20,795 bases of DNA from Ruminococcus sp. (GTDB taxonomy: Bacteria > Bacillota > Clostridia > Oscillospirales > Ruminococcaceae). Position numbers and translations under genes: made by a program. The notes below the pieces were generated by a model. The model was not told the DNA's origin. It did not search any database and saw only the letters and a list, made by a program, of their open reading frames with translations. Where the stretch lies: NCBI GenBank assembly GCA_024697705.1, contig JAILFF010000126.1, positions 1 through 20,795 of the forward strand. The letters are read 5' to 3'. This document shows, piece by piece, positions 1-6,900 of the stretch (the stretch's first letter is position 1; each line of letters begins with the position of its first letter).

Positions 1-1
1 C

Positions 2-442
2 GAAGAGCGTCTTCTCGATATCGTGGCTGAGGTGCTTAAGAACTTAGGCGTAAAACATTCGATGGTAGTATTCGGCACCGACGGTCTTGACGAGTTCTCG
101 ATCTCCGCGCCGACGGCAGTCTGCGAGATAAATAACGGCACGATAACCGCCTTCGAGGTAACGCCCGAAGCTGTCGGACTTTCCCGCTACGACAAGTCGG
201 AGATAGTCGGCGGCACGGCGGCTGACAACGCGAAGATCACCCGCGGTGTCCTCTCGGGCGAGATCAAGGGCGCTAAGAGAGATATCGTGCTGCTCAATTC
301 GGGTGCTGCGCTGTACGTCTGCGGAAAGGCGGCTTCTATTGCAGAGGGCGTGAAGCTCGCGGCTGAGGCAATCGACAGCGGCAAGGCTGCGTCACAGGTA
401 GACAAGCTCGTAGAGTTCACCAACAGAGAGGAACAGGCATGA
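2..442 (+). CDS. trpD: Anthranilate phosphoribosyltransferase, C-terminal part (cut by window start)
   Basis: Transfers the phosphoribosyl group of PRPP to anthranilate, the second committed step of tryptophan synthesis, in the cytosol. The frame is open from base 2, so the gene starts upstream and only about the last 146 residues are present. What is visible is the C-terminal alpha/beta domain of the family: the segment VVFGTDGLDE, whose D-E pair is a metal-binding site in TrpD, then ISAPT, and a glycine/alanine-rich stretch near LLNSGAALYVCGKAASIAEG. GTG at 23 lies inside the domain and is not a real start. The stop overlaps the trpC start as ATGA (439-442), so the two are translationally coupled. 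Identification is by family motifs plus the operon order D-C-B-A. Confidence 0.95.
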   Translation, partial: EERLLDIVAEVLKNLGVKHSMVVFGTDGLDEFSISAPTAVCEINNGTITAFEVTPEAVGLSRYDKSEIVGGTAADNAKITRGVLSGEIKGAKRDIVLLNSGAALYVCGKAASIAEGVKLAAEAIDSGKAASQVDKLVEFTNREEQA

Positions 443-1227
443 TACTTGACGATCTTATAGTATATCGCCGCGAACAGCTCGAACGCGAGACCACCCGCTG
501 TTCACTCGATGAGATGAAAAAACGCGCCGAAAAGCAGCTTGCAGACAGAAAGCCGCTTTCGCTTGCGGCGGCGCTCAAAAAGGACACGCTTTCGTGCATC
601 TGCGAGGTGAAGAAGGCTTCGCCGTCGAAGGGGCTGATACGCCCCGACTTCCGCCCCGTGGATTTCGCCAAGGAGTACGAAGCGGCGGGGGCGAACGCTA
701 TTTCGTGCCTTACCGAAGAGCATTATTTTCAGGGCTCATCGGAATACCTGGCGGCGATACGCAAGGAAGTAAATATCCCCGTGCTTCGCAAGGACTTCAT
801 CTTTGACGATTATCAGATATTTGAAGCCGCAGCGATAGGTGCGGACGCTGTTCTCCTGATAGCCGCCGTGCTTGAAAAGCCCGAATTCGACAGGCTTTAC
901 CGTCTTGCGCGGGAGCTCGGGCTTTCGGTGCTCGGAGAAATGCACACGGTCGAGGAAATGCAGGGCTACGCCTTCGACCGCGAGGGCATGGTGATCGGCG
1001 TCAACAACCGCAATTTAAAGACCTTCGAGGTCGATCTCGGCACGGTGGCGAAGCTTAAGCCCTACGCCCCCGAAGGCGCGGTCTTCGTATCTGAAAGCGG
1101 CATAAAGACAAACGACGACATGAAGCGTGTTCGTTCACTCGGCGCAGACGCGGTGCTTATCGGCGAAACGCTCATGCGTTCTGAAAGTATAACAAACGAA
1201 CTTCATAAACTGAGAGAGGGAGTTTGA
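439..1227 (+). CDS. trpC: Indole-3-glycerol-phosphate synthase
   Basis: Closes the indole ring: carboxyphenylaminodeoxyribulose phosphate to indole-3-glycerol phosphate, CO2 and water. The 262 residues match a stand-alone TrpC TIM barrel, with no fused TrpF domain. Visible motifs are CEVKKASPSKG (about residues 55-65, catalytic Glu/Lys), VLRKDFI (Lys118, the likely general acid), LGEMHT (Glu167, the likely base), GVNNRNLKTFEVD (188-199), FVSESGI (216-222) and LIGETLMRS at the phosphate site. The ATG overlaps the trpD stop by 4 nt. The normal next gene, trpF, is missing: an inverted-repeat element begins 3 nt after the stop and trpB follows. Function is secure from catalytic motifs and context. 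Confidence 0.97.
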   Translation: MILDDLIVYRREQLERETTRCSLDEMKKRAEKQLADRKPLSLAAALKKDTLSCICEVKKASPSKGLIRPDFRPVDFAKEYEAAGANAISCLTEEHYFQGSSEYLAAIRKEVNIPVLRKDFIFDDYQIFEAAAIGADAVLLIAAVLEKPEFDRLYRLARELGLSVLGEMHTVEEMQGYAFDREGMVIGVNNRNLKTFEVDLGTVAKLKPYAPEGAVFVSESGIKTNDDMKRVRSLGADAVLIGETLMRSESITNELHKLREGV

Positions 1228-1230
1228 AAA

Positions 1231-1441
1231 CAGTTAATAGTGAATAGTTAATAGTGAATAGTGAATAGTTATGGAGTTCGCTTCGCTCACATATTATGCG
1301 CAGGCTTCGCCGCGCACTGAATTTTTTATTCCGGACGAATTACTATTTAGTGCGGCGCTTGCGTCCGCATAATCATCGCCGAAGGCGATACCATAACTAT
1401 TCACTATTCACTCTACATTCTACACTTTACACTATTCACTG
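1231..1441 (+). repeat. 211-bp inverted-repeat (MITE-like) element with heptamer arrays at its ends
   Basis: This fills the trpC-trpB gap. The left end is a run of 7-nt units (AGTTAAT/AGTGAAT, 1232-1270). The right end is the same kind of run on the other strand (ATTCACT-type units, 1395-1441). Inside are GTTATGG (1268-1274) facing CCATAAC (1391-1397), then an imperfect arm of about 28 nt starting ATTATGCG (1293) and facing CGCATAAT ending at 1373, plus a small hairpin ATCGCC-GAA-GGCGAT (1375-1389). There is no coding potential and no leader peptide. Its symmetric build and terminal repeats suggest a non-autonomous mobile element rather than an attenuator; that is inference. As RNA it would form a long hairpin inside the operon transcript and could reduce trpBA expression. 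Confidence 0.8.
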
Positions 1442-1464
1442 TTTATAACAGAAAGGATTATATT

Positions 1465-2655
1465 ATGGATAAAGTCGGAAGATTCGGTAAATACGGCGGA
1501 CAGTACGTCCCCGAGACCGTTATGACAGCCGTTCACGAGCTTGAAGCGGCTTACGATAAATACAAGGACGACCCGCAGTTCTTGGCGGAGCTTAAGGCGC
1601 TCTACCGCGATTACGCGAACCGTCCGTCGATGCTCTATTTCGCTGAGAAAATGACAGCCGATTTGGGCGGCGCTAAAATTTACATCAAGCGCGAGGACTT
1701 AAACCACACGGGCGCTCACAAGATAAACAACGTACTCGGTCAGATTTTGCTTGCGAAGAAAATGGGCAAGAAGCGCATCATCGCCGAAACGGGCGCGGGT
1801 CAGCACGGCGTGGCTACCGCTACGGTATGCGCTCTGATGGGCTTGGAGTGTGAGGTCTACATGGGCGCGGAGGACTGCAAGCGTCAGTCGCTCAACGTGT
1901 ACAGAATGGAGCTTTTGGGCTCGAAGGTAACGCCCGTTGACAGCGGCACTTCCACCTTGAAGGACGCTATCAACGAAGCCATGCGCGACTGGTGCTCGAA
2001 CATCGACACGACCTTCTACTGCATAGGTTCGGTAATGGGTCCGCACCCGTACCCGACTATGGTGCGCGATTTCCAGAAGGTCATCAGCGAGGAGATCAAA
2101 GCCCAGCTCATGGAGCGCGAGGGCAAGCTGCCCGACTGCGTTGTTGCCTGCGTGGGCGGCGGCTCGAACGCAATGGGCGCTTTCTATGACTTCATCGGCG
2201 ACGAAGGCGTTCGTCTCGTTGGCGCTGAGGCTGCGGGCAGAGGTATCGACACATTCGACACTGCCGCTACCATGTCGCTCGGCACGGAGGGCATTTTCCA
2301 CGGCATGAAGTCGCTTTTCTTGCAGGACGAATACGGTCAGATAGCGCCCGTTTATTCGATAAGCGCGGGTCTTGACTATCCCGGCATCGGTCCCGAGCAT
2401 ACTTATCTGCACGATATCGGAAGAGCCGATTATGTGCCCGTGACCGACGAAGAAGCCGTCTGCGCGTTCGAGTATCTCTCGAAGATGGAGGGCATAATCC
2501 CCGCGATAGAGTCGGCGCACGCGGTCTCTGCCGCGATGAAGATAGCCCCGACCATGCCGAAGGACAGCATACTCGTTATCAATCTTTCGGGGCGCGGCGA
2601 CAAGGACGTTTATTCGATAGCTAAATACAGGGGGGTAGATGTAGTTGAGCAGTAA
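1465..2655 (+). CDS. trpB: Tryptophan synthase beta chain
   Basis: PLP enzyme that joins indole to L-serine to give L-tryptophan, working as an alpha2beta2 complex with TrpA. At 396 residues it has normal TrpB length. HTGAHKINN (81-89) holds the PLP lysine Lys86. AETGAGQHG contains the catalytic Glu108. GGGSNAMG (231-238) binds the PLP phosphate. The C-terminal LSGRGDKD loop is also typical. The ATG at 1465 is preceded by GAAAGGA (1451-1457). It overlaps trpA by 11 nt. Lying 24 bp after the inverted-repeat element, it is probably still co-transcribed with trpDC, since no clear new promoter is visible in the gap. Confidence 0.98.
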   Translation: MDKVGRFGKYGGQYVPETVMTAVHELEAAYDKYKDDPQFLAELKALYRDYANRPSMLYFAEKMTADLGGAKIYIKREDLNHTGAHKINNVLGQILLAKKMGKKRIIAETGAGQHGVATATVCALMGLECEVYMGAEDCKRQSLNVYRMELLGSKVTPVDSGTSTLKDAINEAMRDWCSNIDTTFYCIGSVMGPHPYPTMVRDFQKVISEEIKAQLMEREGKLPDCVVACVGGGSNAMGAFYDFIGDEGVRLVGAEAAGRGIDTFDTAATMSLGTEGIFHGMKSLFLQDEYGQIAPVYSISAGLDYPGIGPEHTYLHDIGRADYVPVTDEEAVCAFEYLSKMEGIIPAIESAHAVSAAMKIAPTMPKDSILVINLSGRGDKDVYSIAKYRGVDVVEQ

Positions 2656-3436
2656 AAACAGGATAGACCGCTGCTTTGAGGAGCTTAAAGCACGCGGCGA
2701 GAAAGCGCTTATAGAATTTGTGACGGCGGGCGACCCCGACCTTGAAACTACCGAAAAGCTGGTGCTTGAAATGTTCGGGCGCGGCGCGGACATCATCGAG
2801 CTGGGCGTGCCGTTCTCCGACCCGATAGCGGAGGGCAAGACGATACAGAAGGCTTCTCTGCGTTCGCTGAACGCGGGTACAACTCTCGACAAGATATTCG
2901 ATACGGTAAAGAATCTGCGCGAGAAGACCGACAAGCCTCTTCTGCTGATGATGTACATAAACACCATTTTCCGCTACGGCACCGAGCGTTTCTTTGCGAA
3001 GTGCGCGGAATACGGCATCGACGGCGTTATCGTTCCCGACCTGCCCTTTGAGGAGCGCGACGAGATCGCCGACACCGCCGACAAGTACGGTATTTACAAT
3101 ATTTTCCTTGTTGCTCCGACGAGCGCCGACAGGGTTTCGACTATTGCGGCGGCGAGCAAGGGCTTTCTGTACGTTGTTTCGTCGCTCGGAGTTACGGGTA
3201 CCCGCAGTAATATAACGACCGATTTTGACACGCTGCTTGCGCCGCTCAAAGGCGGGAACACGGTGCCTTACTGCATCGGATTCGGCATTTCAAGTCCCGA
3301 GCAGGCTAAGAAAATGGCGGGCTATTGCGACGGCGTTATAGTCGGCTCGGCGATAGTGAACATTATCGCTGATAAGGGCAGAGAAGCCGTTAAGCCGGTA
3401 GGAGACTTTACGGCAGCATTGAAAGCACCGCTGTAA
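2645..3436 (+). CDS. trpA: Tryptophan synthase alpha chain
   Basis: Cleaves indole-3-glycerol phosphate to indole and glyceraldehyde 3-phosphate and channels indole to TrpB. The 263-residue TIM barrel has FVTAGDPD (25-32), IELGVPFSDPIAEG (51-64, catalytic Glu52), VPDLPFEE, VVSSLGVTGTR (loop 6 and phosphate site), FGISSPEQA and IVGSAIV. At the site of the second catalytic acid (Asp60 of E. coli) this protein has Glu63 in AEG rather than ADG, a variant I believe is common in Firmicutes. The start is TTG at 2645 inside the end of trpB; a strong AGGGGGG ribosome site at 2629-2636 and the conserved N terminus support it. It is the last gene of the operon. Confidence 0.97.
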   Translation: MSSKNRIDRCFEELKARGEKALIEFVTAGDPDLETTEKLVLEMFGRGADIIELGVPFSDPIAEGKTIQKASLRSLNAGTTLDKIFDTVKNLREKTDKPLLLMMYINTIFRYGTERFFAKCAEYGIDGVIVPDLPFEERDEIADTADKYGIYNIFLVAPTSADRVSTIAAASKGFLYVVSSLGVTGTRSNITTDFDTLLAPLKGGNTVPYCIGFGISSPEQAKKMAGYCDGVIVGSAIVNIIADKGREAVKPVGDFTAALKAPL

Positions 3437-3438
3437 GA

Positions 3439-3466
3439 AGATAAAAGATAAGAGATAAAAGATAAG
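3439..3466 (+). repeat. Heptamer tandem array (AGATAAA/AGATAAG)x4
   Basis: Four exact 7-nt units alternate AGATAAA, AGATAAG, AGATAAA, AGATAAG, starting 2 nt after the trpA stop codon. The same heptamer recurs at 18558-18583, again directly after a stop codon. Role unknown. Confidence 0.9.
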
Positions 3467-3470
3467 CGCA

Positions 3471-3721
3471 AGTGAAGGCAAACCAAAAGTCTTAGGAAGG
3501 GGGTGTGGGGGAGAACCCTTCTTCAGAAGGGTTTCCCCCACAATCCGTACCGCACAAGTCTCATAAGAATTAGCAAGAATCTGAACCAAACAAAAAATAA
3601 AATCGGCAATTTCAAGAAAAGCCCACAAAAACGCAGAAGCGTATAATTCTGCAAAAGTGAGCGGAAACAAGGAAATTGCCGATTTTTATTGCATGAAAGA
3701 GCGCAGCGATTTTCATGCAAT
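3471..3721 (+). repeat. Dispersed structured intergenic element, copy 1
   Basis: Non-coding repeat found five times in the window. In order it has: a conserved head (GGCAAACCAAAAGTCTTAGG from 3477); a strong bulged hairpin (3504-3542, arms TGTGGGGGA and TCCCCCACA, inner stem CCCTTC/GAAGGG); an 88-nt module bounded by perfect 15-nt inverted repeats (AAAATCGGCAATTTC at 3599-3613, complement at 3672-3686) with a small GCAGAA/TTCTGC hairpin inside; and a terminal hairpin ATTGCATGAAA/TTTCATGCAAT (3688-3721). Head to terminal hairpin is 244 nt, the same as copy 2. The 88-nt module ends in TTTTT and could stop transcription after trpA; that is inference. No transposase is nearby, so it would be a non-autonomous element or a structured RNA. 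Confidence 0.9.
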
Positions 3722-3765
3722 GAAAGCGCGAATGAAGGAAAAAACGTGACGGTCGGACAATTTAC

Positions 3766-3801
3766 GGGTGAGCAATGCTCGCCCCTACAAATGTAATTTG
3801 T
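3766..3801. other. Two adjacent small dyads upstream of the giant-protein promoter
   Basis: GGGTGAGC-AAT-GCTCGCCC (3766-3784, one G-T pair) is followed by ACAAAT-GTA-ATTTGT (3787-3801, perfect). They lie between the repeat element and the promoter at 3896. They may be the end of another small repeat or regulatory dyads; I cannot decide from one copy. Confidence 0.4.
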
Positions 3802-3895
3802 AAATAAGTGATCTCTTCCTTATTATATAGGGCGGAGGTCATTTTTTTCGTGCGGCAAGTGACAATTGTAATTCTCACAAATTACATTCGACATC

Positions 3896-3924
3896 TTGCA
3901 ATAGTTTTAATGCTGTGTTATAAT
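3896..3924 (+). promoter_or_regulatory. Sigma-A-type promoter for the giant membrane protein operon
   Basis: TTGCAA (3896-3901), a 17-nt spacer, then a perfect TATAAT (3919-3924). It lies about 50 nt upstream of the ATG at 3976 and supports that start over the in-frame ATG at 3808, which would precede the promoter. Confidence 0.75.
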
Positions 3925-3975
3925 GGTATTAAGAAAAAAAGCCTGCCGCCTGAGTGCGGGGAGGAGGTTTGCTTT

Positions 3976-6900
3976 ATGCTGCATTTCATTAGTACGTTGT
4001 GGAGCATCAGCCCGCTTGTGCTGATACCGCTTCTTATAATCACAAGGTCGAAAAAGAAAAAGCTCGAAGGCTTTATTCATCAGCTGCTTGCCGAAAAAAG
4101 GATAACTGTTACGGAGTTTACCAACAAGCTCACCGAGAAGGCACAGACCAGGGCTGCTGTCCGTCCGAATTATCCGCTGCCGGGCGCTAATGATGCTCCG
4201 CCGCCCGTTAATTTCGGTTCGTTCATCGGACCTCCGCTGCCGCCCGAGATACTCCAAAAGCGGCGTGAGATAGCGCTCGCGGAGGAGGCAAAGAGAAAAG
4301 CCGTTCCCGACGCCGTGCGCGATGTCACCGGGAAGATCACGGAGGTCAAGCCCGCAGAGACTTTACAGCCTGCCGCGGAAGCTGCTGCCGAAAGCACACC
4401 TGCTGCGACGGTTCAGCCTGTTGCGGAAGTCTCTGTCGAGAGCACTCCCTCCGAGAACGTTCAGATCGTCAAGAAAATTTCTGCCGAACCTACTCCCGCC
4501 ATGATCGTTCAGCCCGCACAGGCTGCACGGGAGATCGGACAGCAGAGCAGCGGCGCGGGCTCGTTCGGAGATTTTATCGGACCTCCGCTGCCGCCCGAGT
4601 TTATCGAGGCACGGCGTTTCTCCTCGAATATCGCTCGTCAGAATTATTATCGGGGCAGTCAGGTGCAGGAAAAAGCTCCCGCGGCTGTCCGTCAGGCACC
4701 TCCAAAGCCGAAGCACACCATCAACCCCGCGTCGGCTATGCTCATAATCGGTTCGGCGCTCGTGATCATTGCGGGCATGATCTTCTCCACCGCAAACTGG
4801 AACAACATGACCGACTGGCAGCGCACGGGCGTTATCGCAGTAATGGCGGCGTTCTTCTTCGGTGTAAGCGCTGTCGCTCACAGGAAATTGAAGCTCGAAA
4901 ATACGGGCATGGCATTCTATATGCTGGGCTCGGTGTTCACATCAATAACGTTTGTTACCGTAGGCTACTTCGGACTGCTCGGCAACTGGCTCTCCGTATC
5001 GGGCGGTGGCTTCTGGCTGCTGTATTCGTTCGCGGCGCTGCTTGTCACGCTGTTCTCGGCGGGAGCGGTTAAGCTCTACAAGAAGGGCGCGTTCGTTCAT
5101 GCCGTGCTTTACGGCGGACTTTGCTCGTTCACGCTGATGAGCATACAGGTGTTCGGCGACAGCCCCGATATGTGGGCGCTGGTGCTGAACGTCATCGCCG
5201 CCGTGCCACTGTTCCTGCTATATAAGCAGAAGCTCCGCTTCGGCAGCGACTTGTACGATCCGCAGATGAAGCTCTTCACGGGCGTGCTTACCGTTATCTA
5301 CGCGGTGGCGGCTCTGCCCTTCATGGTAACGAATCTGGACGGCAGCTGGACCGTGCCCTGCTTCCTTACCATGCTTGTTTGGATAGTTCAGTCGGCGGTC
5401 TACGGCGCTCTTCTCGACAGCAAATCGCTCAAAAACCTTCACCCGATACTTGTTACCGTATCTATTATCGAGCTGGCGCTTTCGATACCCGATGTCACGA
5501 GTGCGAACCGCCTGCTGATCTTCGGCTGCTGCGCTTTCGGCTTCGGAGCCGTTTACCGCTACGTCAAGCCGATACGTACCACCCTTTCCGATGCGACATT
5601 CCCAACGGTACTGCTCTGTTCGTTCTTTGCGGCGAATAATAAAGCGGTCAAGGGCGGTCAGCTGCTTACTGTTATGTGTTTGCTGACGGCGCTCTGCCTT
5701 ATCCATTCGATATCAAAGAGCAAATCTGCCGCTTCGCGCACATTTACCGTATTTCTGCCGATATCGGTGCTTATCTCCGATTACGGACTGGGAGCATTTC
5801 TCTTCCGCTCTACCGAGCTTGACCTGAACGTGGTCTACTGCATAGTCGCGGGAGCGATACTCGCCGAAGCGATCGTCTTCACGGTCGCCAATCCGATACG
5901 CAGTATTCTTTCCGACGCCGTTTACCCGATAGCGCTGCTTGTGATATACAGCCTTTCGGCAAGCGCGTGGATAAACAAGACCGACGCTCTGATGGTCTTT
6001 GCCGTCGGCGCGATGCTGATGCTTTCGATGCTTATCCACGCCTGCGAGGATCCCGAAAAGCGTTTGGTTCGTCCCTACGCCTGTCTGCTGCCTTTCGCGG
6101 TGACGATCTTCGGTCAGGGTACGGCGGCGCTTGTAAGCAGCCGTTTCGACGAGATCGGCGACATATACCTTGTACTCACCGTCGGCGGCGTTATCTTCGC
6201 GGGAGCGCTTGCGATGCGCTTTATCCCGCGCCTGAGATCGCGTTTCTCCGATTGGGTCAATGTTGCGGAGCTGCTGCTGACCTCTTTTGCGGCTCATGCC
6301 TGCGCAGCCGATACTGCAAGTGCCCCGATCGGCTGCGGGATCACGGCAGGTATTACGGCGGCTTTCACGCTGATGATCGGTCTGCAAATATTTGACAAGT
6401 CGGCTGAAAAGCGTCCTGCGATATTCACGGGGCTGATGCCGCTTGCAAGCATCCTGCTTGCGTATGATATTTCCGCTGCCATCGTAAAGACTATTGCTCC
6501 CGAAAGCTACAATTTACAAATAATGATAGTGTCGCTTATCTTTATGCTGACATTATTTGCGGCGGCTTTCATTTTCATGAATGTAAAGCGCCTGCGCTCG
6601 GTCGTCTCTGCTGTTGCTTTCCCGTTTGCGCTGATGTGCTGCGGAATATACCTCGCCTCGCAAGGCGGCGCAAGAGCATCAATGCTTGCGGCGGTCTGCT
6701 ACCTGCTGATGGCAGTGCTGATGCTTATTCAGAACAGCGAAAAGGGCGTAGAATACGACGCGCTGAGAATTTTCATGTGGGTGCCGTTCTGCGAGCTTTC
6801 GGCGGCGCTGGCGTCCGCGATAGAGAGCGGCGCGGGCGGTCACTCATCGGACGCATACGATCTGTGGTTCGGACTTTTCCTGGCAGCCTTCGGACTGGCG

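Noticed and set aside
1231..1441. trpC-trpB hairpin region as a tryptophan attenuator or T-box
   Set aside because: It lies inside the operon, has no Trp-rich leader peptide or T-box motifs, and has the symmetric heptamer-ended form of an inserted element.
1699..2967. 422-codon open frame on the minus strand
   Set aside because: It lies antisense to trpB and trpA, both certain genes. Its composition is that of a shadow frame in GC-skewed codons.
3439..3466. Possible CRISPR-like direct repeats
   Set aside because: Units are 7 nt with no spacers, and no cas genes are present.
3504..3542. Strong bulged hairpin of the repeat as a plain intrinsic terminator
   Set aside because: No T-run follows on either strand, and it recurs as a fixed part of a larger element.
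3523..3720. Short open frames in the repeat elements (e.g. 3290-3670 -, 11479-11685 -, 11888-12106 +) sharing the peptide GETLLKKGSPP and PKTFG
   Set aside because: They share a peptide only because they cross copies of the same repeat. They have different starts and ends, no ribosome sites, and the DNA is better explained by paired hairpins.
3808..3975. Upstream start (ATG 3808) for the giant membrane protein
   Set aside because: It precedes the promoter at 3896-3924 and lacks a ribosome site. ATG 3976 has GAGGAGG and starts the membrane anchor.
5713..6387. Long antisense frame (224 codons) inside the giant membrane protein gene
   Set aside because: Arg/His/Asp-rich low-quality sequence opposite a clear membrane-protein coding frame; no start signals.
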